NCBI GenBank assembly: GCA_023443745.1
Contig: JAEZTB010000049.1
Span: 18,833-82,832, forward strand
Reading direction: 5' to 3'
DNA length: 64,000 bases
Source: Bacillota bacterium
Lineage (GTDB): Bacteria; Bacillota; Clostridia; DSM-8532
Shown here: positions 26,162 through 34,427 of the stretch, one piece after another
Layout: every line of letters begins with the position of its first letter
Numbering within the stretch: the first letter of the stretch is position 1
Translations under genes and position numbers: made by a program
The notes under the pieces: generated by a model
Database searches by the model: none
What the model was told of the DNA's origin: nothing
The model's input: only the letters and a program-made list of their open reading frames with translations

Positions 26162-26731
26162 ATGGAGGTTATGGCAAACTTGGATGACAATTTAGGCACA
26201 AGCAATCCTAAAAAATCGAAAGAGAACACACGGAAAATTGCTCTTTCAGGTATTTTATCAGCCTTCGTTGTAATAGCGCTGGTTGTGGAATCTTTTGTCC
26301 CTACGGGAAGGCTTGGCTTTTACGTCCTGGCGGCTTTTATATTATCGGTGGTGCTTCTGGAATCGGGCATAAAATGGGCCTGGGCTTCCTATGCAGTAAC
26401 TTGTGCCGCAGGTTTTCTGCTGGTACCGGAGAAACTGAATGTTCTGCCCTACATTCTCTTTTTTGGTATATACACCCTGATCAAATTTCATATTGAATCA
26501 ATAAGGAAGCCCTGGGTTGAGATATTGTTAAAGCTGGTGGCTTTTAATCTCTTCCTCTGGCCGGCTTGGAGTATAACCAAGACTTTTCTTCCTGCCTCTT
26601 TAACTCAGGGGACAGGTGTCATTATAGCGGGAATCGTCTTACAGGTAGTTTTTATGTTTTACGACTTTTTGTTTACAGCCTGGATCAGATATTATTTTGA
26701 AAAGATCGCACCTCGCATTCGTAAAGCCTGA
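26162..26731 (+). CDS. polytopic membrane protein, function unknown
   Basis: About 189 residues with a polar N terminus and five to six hydrophobic segments (IALSGILSAFVVIALVVE, GFYVLAAFILSVVLLE, AWASYAVTCAAGFLL, VLPYILFFGIYTLI, VIIAGIVLQVVFMFYDFLF). The start is uncertain: ATG 26162 is chosen because the ATG at 26171 is only two bases after GGAGG, and earlier in-frame starts overlap the J-domain gene. The size and helix pattern recall small-molecule transporter S-components, but no binding motif is seen. Likely co-transcribed with the J-domain gene. Confidence 0.7.
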   Translation: MEVMANLDDNLGTSNPKKSKENTRKIALSGILSAFVVIALVVESFVPTGRLGFYVLAAFILSVVLLESGIKWAWASYAVTCAAGFLLVPEKLNVLPYILFFGIYTLIKFHIESIRKPWVEILLKLVAFNLFLWPAWSITKTFLPASLTQGTGVIIAGIVLQVVFMFYDFLFTAWIRYYFEKIAPRIRKA

Positions 26732-26772
26732 TCGGAGCAGAACTCACTCCTATTTCCATTTTACAAGTGACT

Positions 26773-26850
26773 GGATCTTGAAAAAGCCGTGGTAACGATT
26801 GATGGCGTTCCGGACATGCATCAACGCGAGGATTAATCGCGAGCAATCAG
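26773..26850. repeat. hairpins upstream of mutS2
   Basis: TGATG and CATCA flank GGCGTTCCGGACATG, and CGCGA/TCGCG flank GGATTAA a few bases later, just before the mutS2 ribosome site. They have the build of the modular hairpin repeats but no clear block identity with the other copies. The role could be a leader structure or a decayed repeat. Confidence 0.45.
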
Positions 26851-26859
26851 GAGAATAAT

Positions 26860-29235
26860 ATGAATGACAGAGCATTAAGAGTGCTTGAATATGATAAAAT
26901 CATGAAAAAGCTTGAGGAGAGGACAGCCTCATCCCTTGGGCGATCATTTGTAGAAGACCTGAAGCCGGTTTCTGATTTTCATGAGGTTGAAGCAAGGCTA
27001 AAGGAAACAACCGACGCATCGGCATATTTATGGCGCAAGGGGGGAGCCCCTTTTGGTGGTGTCCATGATGTTCGTGCGTCCCTAAAACGTGTGGAGATCG
27101 GGTCAACGCTGGGTATATCAGAGCTATTGAAAATAGGGGACGTCATGCGTTGCGGAAGAATGCTGAAGCAATTTCTCACCAATGATGTTCCGTCTGATTG
27201 GGAAGAAAATATTGCCCTGGAGCTGGGTCGTCAGATTGCCAGCTTTAAGCAGGTGGAGGACGCTATTTCACACGCCATTATCAGTGAGGAGGAAATCTCC
27301 GACCATGCAAGCCCCGAGCTTTTTTCAATTCGAAGGAGCATTCGACAGAAGCAGGATGGTATCAAGGATAAGCTTTCCGCCTTTATTCGTTCCGCCGATT
27401 ACAAAAAAATCATGCAGGATGCTGTGGTCACCCTAAGAGGAGACCGCTATGTCATTCCAGTTAAGCAGGAATACAAGAGCCAGGTTCCCGGCCTTGTTCA
27501 CGATATGTCCTCATCCGGTGCTACTGTGTTTATTGAACCGCTGTCAGTGGTTGAGGCTAACAATGAAATCAAAGCCCTTCTTATCAGGGAACAGCATGAG
27601 ATTGAACGTATTTTGATGGAGCTTACGGCCAAGGTTGCCGAAATCAGCACTGAGCTTGGAGTCAATCTTAAAATAGTGGCCCAACTGGATTTTATGTTTG
27701 CAAAAGCTAAGCTTTCCAGGGATTTCAACGGGATTTGCCCTCGCTTGACAAATCAGCGCTTGATACGGATAAAAAAGGGACGTCATCCTCTTTTAGACAG
27801 ACATAAGGTTGTACCCATCGATATTGAGCTGGGTCATGAGTTTTCCACATTAGTAATAACTGGTCCCAATACCGGAGGAAAGACCGTTACTTTGAAAACT
27901 GTGGGCTTGTTTGTCTTAATGCTGCAGGCCGGACTTCATATTCCCGTTCAGGAAGGCAGCGAATTCGGGCTTTTTGAAAGTGTGTTTGCCGATATTGGAG
28001 ATGAGCAGAGCATCGAGCAATCCTTAAGTACATTCTCGTCCCATATGAAAAACATCGTAACCATATTGGATGAAGCCGACGAGGGTTCTTTGGTGCTTTT
28101 TGATGAGCTGGGAGCCGGTACCGACCCAACCGAAGGAGCTGCATTGGCTATTGCCATATTGGACGGTCTGACAAAAAGGGGTATTTGCACCATGGCAACG
28201 ACTCACTACAGTGAGCTCAAGGTCTATGCCATGACAACAAAAGGCGTTCAAAACGCATGTTGTGAGTTTGATGTGGAAACCTTGCGCCCTACCTACAGGC
28301 TTCTGGTGGGTGTTCCCGGCAAGAGCAACGCCTTTGCCATCTCGCAAAAACTGGGCCTGGATGCATTTGTAATCCATAAGGCCAAGGAGTTCCTGACCCA
28401 GGATAATATCCGGTTTGAAGATGTATTATCGGATATTGAAAAGAACAGAACTCAGGCAGAGCGTGAGAAAGAATCTGCACAAGCTTTGAAACGTGAAATT
28501 GAAGCGCTCAAAGCCGAGGCTCAGAAAGAAAGAGAAAAGATTGACAAGGAAAAAGAACATATCATAGCCAAAGCCAAAGAGAATGCAAGAAGCATTGTCA
28601 TAGATGCACGTTATGAGGCTGAGGAGCTTTTGGAGCGCCTGAAGGAGCTCTATAAGCAAGGAAATAAACTCAATTCTGAAAAAGAGCTTCAAGAAGCGCG
28701 GGCCGGTATTCGCAACCTTGATAATCTGGAAGGTTCTCTGGTGGAGTCTTATGAGGTTCGGAGTTTTATAGATCCCCCCCAGGATCTGAAACCGGGAGAG
28801 AGTGTTATGATGCTCAACCTTGACCAAAAGGCAACTGTGCTGGAAGAGCCTGATACAGATGGACAGGTTCTTGTTCAGGCGGGTATTATGAAGGTTAAGG
28901 TTAATGTATCCCAGCTTAAGCGTGTGGATGAGCAAAAGGAGTCTCTGGAGAAGATCAACCGGGTTCGTGTGGCAGGTGTTAAGGCTTCCAGTATCAAGCT
29001 GGATCTGGATTTAAGAGGACTTAATGTAGAAGAAGCCGTCGACAAGGTGGACAAGTACGTGGATGACGCCGTAATAGCGGGTCTTCACGAGGTCACCCTC
29101 ATTCATGGAAAAGGGACTGGCACCCTTCGAAAAGCCATTCATGATTTCCTTCGGGGCCATGCCCATGTGCACTCCTATCGATTGGGCAAGTATGGAGAAG
29201 GGGAAACCGGAGTGACGGTTGTTGAATTAAAGTAG
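26860..29235 (+). CDS. mutS2: endonuclease MutS2 / ribosome rescue factor
   Basis: 791 residues. The MutS core and lever (about 1-310) contain RGDRYVIPVKQEYKSQVPG; the ATPase has Walker A ITGPNTGGKTVTLKT, Walker B LVLFDELGAGTDPTEG and the H-loop ATTHYSELK. A long coiled coil (about 515-635) precedes a KOW-like region and the C-terminal Smr domain (LDLRGLNVEEAVDKVDKYVD and HGKGTGTLRKAIHDFL). MutS2 has been linked to suppression of recombination and, in Bacillus, to splitting of collided ribosomes. All key motifs are intact. Confidence 0.97.
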   Translation: MNDRALRVLEYDKIMKKLEERTASSLGRSFVEDLKPVSDFHEVEARLKETTDASAYLWRKGGAPFGGVHDVRASLKRVEIGSTLGISELLKIGDVMRCGRMLKQFLTNDVPSDWEENIALELGRQIASFKQVEDAISHAIISEEEISDHASPELFSIRRSIRQKQDGIKDKLSAFIRSADYKKIMQDAVVTLRGDRYVIPVKQEYKSQVPGLVHDMSSSGATVFIEPLSVVEANNEIKALLIREQHEIERILMELTAKVAEISTELGVNLKIVAQLDFMFAKAKLSRDFNGICPRLTNQRLIRIKKGRHPLLDRHKVVPIDIELGHEFSTLVITGPNTGGKTVTLKTVGLFVLMLQAGLHIPVQEGSEFGLFESVFADIGDEQSIEQSLSTFSSHMKNIVTILDEADEGSLVLFDELGAGTDPTEGAALAIAILDGLTKRGICTMATTHYSELKVYAMTTKGVQNACCEFDVETLRPTYRLLVGVPGKSNAFAISQKLGLDAFVIHKAKEFLTQDNIRFEDVLSDIEKNRTQAEREKESAQALKREIEALKAEAQKEREKIDKEKEHIIAKAKENARSIVIDARYEAEELLERLKELYKQGNKLNSEKELQEARAGIRNLDNLEGSLVESYEVRSFIDPPQDLKPGESVMMLNLDQKATVLEEPDTDGQVLVQAGIMKVKVNVSQLKRVDEQKESLEKINRVRVAGVKASSIKLDLDLRGLNVEEAVDKVDKYVDDAVIAGLHEVTLIHGKGTGTLRKAIHDFLRGHAHVHSYRLGKYGEGETGVTVVELK

Positions 29236-29260
29236 TACGGTAGTTAGGAGTAAGACAGTA

Positions 29261-29989
29261 ATGATCGGTTTAGGAACAATAGTTAACACCATTGCCATCA
29301 TTATAGGCGGAGCCTGTGGCATCATCTTGAAAAAAGGCCTGCCTGAGCGGTTTAAAACCACTATCATGCAGGCTCTTGGCCTGTCAGTTATGATTATAGG
29401 TATATCGGGCGCACTTCAGGGTATCTATTCTGTAACTGCCCAAGGGAAGCTTGACCGGAATTATATCACAGGTATGATTTTGAGCCTGGTGGCAGGAAGC
29501 ATACTGGGCGAGATATTGAAAATTGAAGATAATCTGGACAAGCTGGGAGCCTGGTTTCAGAGCCGATTTGCCCGAAATGAATCCAGCTTTGCCAAAGGCT
29601 TTGTCACGGCAAGCCTGGTCTATTGCGTGGGTGCCATGGCTATTATCGGTTCGCTGGAGGATGGACTCTATGGCAAGGTAGATATTCTTTTTGCTAAGTC
29701 CATGCTCGATGGAATCAGCGCCATAGTCTTTTCAGCCACATTAGGCCTGGGCGTGCTATTTTCAAGTTTGCCCGTACTTGCTTACCAGGGTGCCATAACG
29801 GTTCTGGCTGGCATATTAAAGCCCCTTCTGACCGATGTGGTGGTATCCCAGATGTCTCTGGTGGGAAGTGTTCTAATATTGGCCATAGGCTTCAACCTTC
29901 TTGAATTTAAGAAATTCAAAGTTGGCAACATGCTTCCAGCCATTTTGATGCCGCTGATTTATGCGGTGATCTATGGTGTTGTTAAATGA
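29261..29989 (+). CDS. DUF554 family membrane protein
   Basis: 242 residues, six to seven hydrophobic segments. The start MIGLGTIVNTIAIIIGGACG and KFKVGNMLPAILMPLIY near the end are typical of DUF554 (YdfK-like). Family function is not established. It follows mutS2 by 25 bases. Confidence 0.9.
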   Translation: MIGLGTIVNTIAIIIGGACGIILKKGLPERFKTTIMQALGLSVMIIGISGALQGIYSVTAQGKLDRNYITGMILSLVAGSILGEILKIEDNLDKLGAWFQSRFARNESSFAKGFVTASLVYCVGAMAIIGSLEDGLYGKVDILFAKSMLDGISAIVFSATLGLGVLFSSLPVLAYQGAITVLAGILKPLLTDVVVSQMSLVGSVLILAIGFNLLEFKKFKVGNMLPAILMPLIYAVIYGVVK

Positions 29990-30018
29990 AAATATCAGTT
30001 ATAAAGGGGCCTTAAACG

Positions 30019-31449
30019 GTGATGCAGCATATAAAGTATTCTTCTCGGTTGTTGCTGATTTGCAGTATATCTGCGTTTTTTTCAATAGCCATGAGCCGCA
30101 TTGGCATAGGAAAAGAAAATACACTTATGGTGTTTCTGGTAGGCGTTTTAACGGTATCCTCCGTAACAAAGGGCTATATCTATGGCGCTGTGGCTTCGGT
30201 CTTGAGTGTCATGCTCTTTAATTACTTCTTTACCGAGCCGCTCTATACATTGCTTATTAATGATGCCAAAGATATCATGCTTTTAATTTTTTTCTTGATT
30301 GCTTCATTGATTTCAAGCTCCTTGACCTCCAAGTTCCAATATCAGGCAGCTATGGCTAAACGTAATGAAAGAACAGCCCAACTTCTCTATGAAATTACCA
30401 AGGGATTTTTAAATGTTACCGGCACGGAACATATCGTTCAAAAAGGTATTGAATATATTGATGAGCATATCGGATACAAGTGCCGTGTAAAATTGGATGA
30501 TGAAGACAGATTTTTCTGTACCCCCGGCTATTCAGATGGAAAAGCGTTTGAAGAACCGGCCTCTTATGCAATCCCCATCAAGGGTCTATTGAATCAAATT
30601 GGGACGATAGAAATTATAGGAGCAAAATTACCCATATCTTCTGAGAATAACATGCTAATTAAAACGATTGTCTACCAGATGGCTCTTGTTTTGGACAGAG
30701 AGTTTATTTATAATGAACGCGAAAAAATCCGAATTGCAATGGAAAGCGAGCATCTGAAAAGCACATTGCTGCGTAGTATTTCCCATGACCTGCGTACACC
30801 GCTCACCGGCATAAAAGGGGCAAGCGAGCTTATTCTGGATAGCCTTGAAACACTTGATTCTCTTTCGTTAAAGAAGCTTGCAACGGATATTAAAGAAGAA
30901 TCTTCATGGCTTATTAAATCGGTTCAGAACATTTTGGACATGACGCTCATAAGCGAAGGTAAGATGACACTTAATAAAAATTATGAAGCTGTTGATGATC
31001 TTATTAACCAGGCTTTGACACACGTCGGTCAGATAACATCTTCTGGAAGGCTCCGTGTAGCCACACCCGAGGATATTATTCTTGTGTATGTTGACGGTCG
31101 GCTCATGGTACATGTTCTCGTTAATTTGCTGGATAATGCTTATAAGCATTCAGGTGAGGATACTCAGGTATTATTAAGCGCTTATCGTGACGGCGATAAG
31201 GTGGTTTTTGAAATATCAGATAATGGAATCGGGATTGACTCGGCCATTCAAGATACTTTGTTTGACGGGTTTGTAACCTCTCATAAAAATATTGCTGATG
31301 GAAAGCCTGGAGTCGGACTTGGTCTTGCTATATGCAAAGCAATTGTTACTGCGCATAACGGCAGTATTACAGCAACCAATCAAAAAACAGGCGGAGCAGT
31401 TTTCAAAATAGTGCTTCCCGCTGAGGAGATGTTAAGCCTTGAACACTGA
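30019..31449 (+). CDS. short KdpD-type sensor histidine kinase
   Basis: 476 residues from GTG 30019 (an ATG follows at once). Four membrane helices of DUF4118 type lie at about residues 8-105, with NYFFTEPLYTLLINDAKD between them, then a GAF-like region, HisKA with His at residue 256 in LLRSISHDLRTPLTG, and an ATPase with NLLDNAYKHSG and GVGLGLAICKAIV. Full KdpD has about 380 further N-terminal residues (KdpD and USP domains); they are absent, not cut off, because the gene has its own AAAGGGG ribosome site. Its last ten bases overlap the response regulator gene. Sensing of potassium or turgor is inferred by family. Confidence 0.9.
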   Translation: MMQHIKYSSRLLLICSISAFFSIAMSRIGIGKENTLMVFLVGVLTVSSVTKGYIYGAVASVLSVMLFNYFFTEPLYTLLINDAKDIMLLIFFLIASLISSSLTSKFQYQAAMAKRNERTAQLLYEITKGFLNVTGTEHIVQKGIEYIDEHIGYKCRVKLDDEDRFFCTPGYSDGKAFEEPASYAIPIKGLLNQIGTIEIIGAKLPISSENNMLIKTIVYQMALVLDREFIYNEREKIRIAMESEHLKSTLLRSISHDLRTPLTGIKGASELILDSLETLDSLSLKKLATDIKEESSWLIKSVQNILDMTLISEGKMTLNKNYEAVDDLINQALTHVGQITSSGRLRVATPEDIILVYVDGRLMVHVLVNLLDNAYKHSGEDTQVLLSAYRDGDKVVFEISDNGIGIDSAIQDTLFDGFVTSHKNIADGKPGVGLGLAICKAIVTAHNGSITATNQKTGGAVFKIVLPAEEMLSLEH

Positions 31450-32134
31450 AATAAGCATATTACTCATTGAGGATGACAACCGTATTGTGAACTTTATGAC
31501 CATGGCATTAAAGGCCAAGGGCTATCGATGTGTTGTGGCTAAAAATGGGAATTCGGGAATTCTCAGCTTCTGCACAGAAAATCCTGATATTATTGTTTTG
31601 GACCTGGGGCTTCCTGATAAAGATGGTATCGAAATTATCCACGAGATACGCAAGGTATCGCAAATACCTATTATCATCGTATCTGCACGGGAGCGGGAAA
31701 TTGATAAAATTACTGCTTTGGATGCAGGCGCCAATGATTACGTAACTAAACCATTTTCAATGGGGGAGCTGCTTGCGCGTATTCGTGTAATGGAAAGACT
31801 GATTGCCAGAGAGCACTCCCATCAGCAGGAAGGTGTTTTCAAATTGGATTACCTCACTATTGACTACGAAAAACACAGAATATTTTTGGATAATACGGAG
31901 GTTCATCTCACTCCCATTGAATATAGGCTCCTGCTTTTCCTGGTTGCAAACCGCGGTAAGGTAGTAACCCACAACCAGATTTCAAAGGAAGTTTGGGGCT
32001 ATGGTCAAACTGGCGATTCAAAAAGCATCCGGGTTTTTATGGCCAGTCTGAGGAGAAAAATTGAGAAAGACACTGCAAGCCCACGGTTTATACTGACCGA
32101 AATAGGTGTAGGCTACCGATTTGCAGATGAATAA
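31439..32134 (+). CDS. KdpE-type response regulator
   Basis: 231 residues from TTG 31439 after GGAGATG. The receiver domain has EDD at 11-13, phosphorylated Asp 55 in IIVLDLGLPDKDG and the lysine in YVTKPFSMGE. The OmpR-type winged helix (about 130-228) has LTPIEYRLLLFLVANRGKVV and SIRVFMASLRRKIE, typical of KdpE. The overlap with the kinase gene indicates translational coupling. No kdpFABC potassium pump genes are in the window. The gene converges on the membrane-anchored protein at 32138, with only three bases between the stops. Confidence 0.92.
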   Translation: MNTEISILLIEDDNRIVNFMTMALKAKGYRCVVAKNGNSGILSFCTENPDIIVLDLGLPDKDGIEIIHEIRKVSQIPIIIVSAREREIDKITALDAGANDYVTKPFSMGELLARIRVMERLIAREHSHQQEGVFKLDYLTIDYEKHRIFLDNTEVHLTPIEYRLLLFLVANRGKVVTHNQISKEVWGYGQTGDSKSIRVFMASLRRKIEKDTASPRFILTEIGVGYRFADE

Positions 32135-32137
32135 AGT

Positions 32138-32629
32138 TTAATTACAATTTTCATTAGGCATTTGGAAGGATGGAATGAGTTCAGCTACGAGGGCTTGCGC
32201 CGAGATGCTGTAACCGCAAAGATAGGGGATATGATTATCCTTATAAATCTTTATGTTGTCAAAACAGCTGCAAATGGCAATTCTCTTTTTTAAGCCCATG
32301 GTTTTTTTACAAAAGGAACAGATCATTAAGTTTTCAAAATCAGACTCATCTACTGCAAACAAATATTTATAGGGCACCGATTTATTCAACTGTTTGAAAT
32401 CTGTTATTTTAGTATAGGATATATTGAGCTTCTCCAATAGATCTATGATTTCATCAGACAGATCAAGTTTCCCAAATACCAAGGCTTCGTTGGATTCAAC
32501 TTCATCTCTTTCTTTCTTTTCCCTGTCGGGGAAAAAATGAGGTGAAGCGAAAAATTTATCAAGCTTACCCATGACGATAAAGCCTAAAGCAAATACGACA
32601 AACGTGGCAATAACAATGACCCACTCCAT
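32138..32629 (-). CDS. membrane-anchored protein with TrkA_N/RCK-like pattern
   Basis: 163 residues from ATG 32629, nine bases after GAGGT; a GTG five codons upstream is the other option. One N-terminal membrane helix (WVIVIATFVVFALGFIVMG) leads to a charged linker and a domain of about 110 residues. That domain reads VFGKLDLSDEIIDLLEKLNI, TKITD, KYLFAVDESDFENLMICSFC and GLKKRIAICSCFDNIKIY. The spacing and the DESDFENLMIC stretch resemble TrkA_N domains of potassium channels and transporters (xxTDDDExNLLxC), with a degenerate glycine-rich loop. I do not recognise a named family. Its position beside a KdpDE-type pair makes a link with potassium attractive but unproven. Confidence 0.6.
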   Translation of the reverse strand: MEWVIVIATFVVFALGFIVMGKLDKFFASPHFFPDREKKERDEVESNEALVFGKLDLSDEIIDLLEKLNISYTKITDFKQLNKSVPYKYLFAVDESDFENLMICSFCKKTMGLKKRIAICSCFDNIKIYKDNHIPYLCGYSISAQALVAELIPSFQMPNENCN

Positions 32630-32783
32630 TTTTGGTGACCTCACATGTTCTTTATAAAGTCCATGAATTAATTTAACATAGAACGTATAAATTTCTTGTT
32701 AAGATTTCTTAAATGCTGCTAAGATGGCATTAATAATTATGGATTTGAAAATTTAATAAAAATATGTAAATTGCAGTTTATTC

Positions 32784-32977
32784 TTTCACATCAAAAACAT
32801 ATTGTGTATAATAGGTGATAATGAATACTTGCAGTATGGTAGAACGGAAGGATGATCTCGAATGCTTGCCAAAGCATATCTTTCTTTCTTCACAATTAAT
32901 TTTGTTAACCATGAGGCGTTTTTATAAACGCTTTTTTGTCATGTGTTCATTTTTAAAATCATGTTCTTAAGGAACAT
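32784..32977 (+). promoter_or_regulatory. promoter and structured leader (or small RNA) before the paaK-like gene
   Basis: TTTCAC (32784-32789) and TATAAT (32807-32812) are 17 bases apart, giving a start near 32819. The transcript would contain the hairpin ATGCTTGCCAAAGCAT (about 32860-32875), then the terminator at 32916-32937, and only about 60 bases later the GTG start of the ligase gene. An inverted repeat ATGTTC/GAACAT (32961-32977) lies between terminator and ribosome site. Either the terminator is a switch in the leader, or a small RNA of about 120 bases is made here. No T-box (AGGGTGG) or known riboswitch motif was recognised. This covers most of the gap 32630-32998. Confidence 0.55.
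32916..32937 (+). terminator. intrinsic terminator upstream of the paaK-like gene
   Basis: GCGTTT, loop TTAT, AAACGC, then six T: a complete intrinsic terminator on the plus strand. There is no plus-strand gene before it for more than 750 bases, so it ends either a small RNA or the leader of the ligase operon. Confidence 0.82.
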
Positions 32978-32998
32978 TCACTAAAAGGAGATGGTTTT

Positions 32999-34291
32999 GT
33001 GATTTGGAACAAGGAAATGGAGCAAATGACACGTAAGGATATGGATGCTCTTCAGCTTGAGCGTCTGCAAGGTATAGTCCGATATTGTTATGAAAGAGTC
33101 CCTTTCTACAGAAAACGCTTTGATTCCATCGGGCTTAAGCCGGAGCATATTGCAACACTGGCCGATATTGACAAGATTCCTTTTACGACAAAAGAAGATT
33201 TAAGAGATAATTATCCTTTTGATTTATTTGCCGTTCCTCAAAAAGAAATCGTACGCCTTCATGCTTCATCAGGTACTACAGGCAAGCCCATTGTGGTCGG
33301 GTATACCAAAAACGACATGGAGATGTGGACTGAAAGCCTGGCAAGGCTAATCGTGGCGGCCGGAGGAAGCGATGAAGATATCGCTCAGGTTTGCTTTGGG
33401 TATGGCATGTTCACCGGAGGTTTTGGCCTTCATTATGGCCTTGAACGGGTTGGTATTACGGTAATCCCTGCATCAAGCGGAAACTCTGAGCGTCAGCTTA
33501 TGTACATGCAGGATTTTGGCACCACCATTATGGTTTGTACGCCATCTTATGCCCTTTACCTCTCGGAATTCGCTCAGGAACAAGGCATACATAAGAGCCA
33601 GCTCAAGCTTCGCCTTGGACTCTTTGGCGGTGAGGGCCATACACCTGAAATGCGGAGGGAAATCGAAGACCGTTGGGGTATTCTGGCTACCGAGAATTAC
33701 GGCCTCAGTGAAATAACAGGCCCTGGTGTTTCGGGGGAATGTACTGCACAATGCGGTATGCATATTAATGAAGATTTTTTCTACCCCGAAGTGGTTGACA
33801 AGGAATCCCTAAAGCCTTTGGGCTACGGAAGGGAGGGCGAACTGGTTTTGACAACCCTTACCAAAGAGGGGATTCCCATGCTGCGGTACCGTACCAAGGA
33901 CATTACTGAGCTTGACCCTGAGGTTTGCGCCTGTGGCCGTTCCAATGTACGCATGAAAAAGGTCAAGGGACGTACCGATGATATGTTGATTATAAGAGGT
34001 GTCAACGTATTCCCATCCCAGATCGAGAGCGTTCTGGTGGGTATGAAAAATATAGGACCCCACTATCAGATTGTGGTCACCAAAGAGGGCTTTATGGATA
34101 AGATCGAGGTACAGGTTGAATTAGGTGATGCCAATATTTTGGACAAGTACCGGGAGCTCGAAAAAATTGAAGCCAATATTCGCCATAACCTGAAGACCGT
34201 TCTTCAAATTGATGCTAAAGTCAAGCTTGTTGAACCTAAAACATTGGAAAGGACTACCGGCAAATCCAAGCGCGTCATTGATTTGCGTTAA
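32999..34291 (+). CDS. paaK: phenylacetate-CoA ligase family protein
   Basis: 430 residues from GTG 32999 after AAAAGGAG. An adenylate-forming enzyme of the PaaK branch: RLHASSGTTGKPIVVGYT (P-loop), ENYGLSEITGPGVSGEC, LRYRTKDITELDPEVCACGRS, and the C-terminal lysine region TTGKSKRVIDLR. The usual reaction is arylacetate + ATP + CoA to arylacetyl-CoA. With the indolepyruvate oxidoreductase and aminotransferase genes that follow, it may handle aryl acids from aromatic amino acids. Many anaerobes carry paaK-like genes next to iorAB. Confidence 0.9.
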   Translation: MIWNKEMEQMTRKDMDALQLERLQGIVRYCYERVPFYRKRFDSIGLKPEHIATLADIDKIPFTTKEDLRDNYPFDLFAVPQKEIVRLHASSGTTGKPIVVGYTKNDMEMWTESLARLIVAAGGSDEDIAQVCFGYGMFTGGFGLHYGLERVGITVIPASSGNSERQLMYMQDFGTTIMVCTPSYALYLSEFAQEQGIHKSQLKLRLGLFGGEGHTPEMRREIEDRWGILATENYGLSEITGPGVSGECTAQCGMHINEDFFYPEVVDKESLKPLGYGREGELVLTTLTKEGIPMLRYRTKDITELDPEVCACGRSNVRMKKVKGRTDDMLIIRGVNVFPSQIESVLVGMKNIGPHYQIVVTKEGFMDKIEVQVELGDANILDKYRELEKIEANIRHNLKTVLQIDAKVKLVEPKTLERTTGKSKRVIDLR

Positions 34292-34357
34292 GGTGGCCGG
34301 GGCTGATATAATATTATTAACAACGTCTATTTTAATAACATCAGCATATACTTATAA

Positions 34358-34401
34358 GCGTTTTTATACACGCCAGCAAAGGAGCAATCGAAATTTCGAT
34401 T
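34358..34401 (+). promoter_or_regulatory. inverted repeats before iorA
   Basis: GCGTTTTTATACACGC (34358-34373) differs by one base from GCGTTTTTATAAACGC, the terminator stem at 32916. It has no T tract here. AATCGAAATTTCGATT (34386-34401) is a perfect 16-base palindrome 27 bases before the iorA ATG and could be an operator. No clear promoter pair is visible in the 136-base gap. Confidence 0.4.
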
Positions 34402-34427
34402 ATCCCTAAACAAGAGGAGAGAAGACC

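Noticed and set aside
32819..32998. T-box leader for an aromatic amino acid before paaK
   Set aside because: The conserved T-box bulge sequence is missing and the leader is short.
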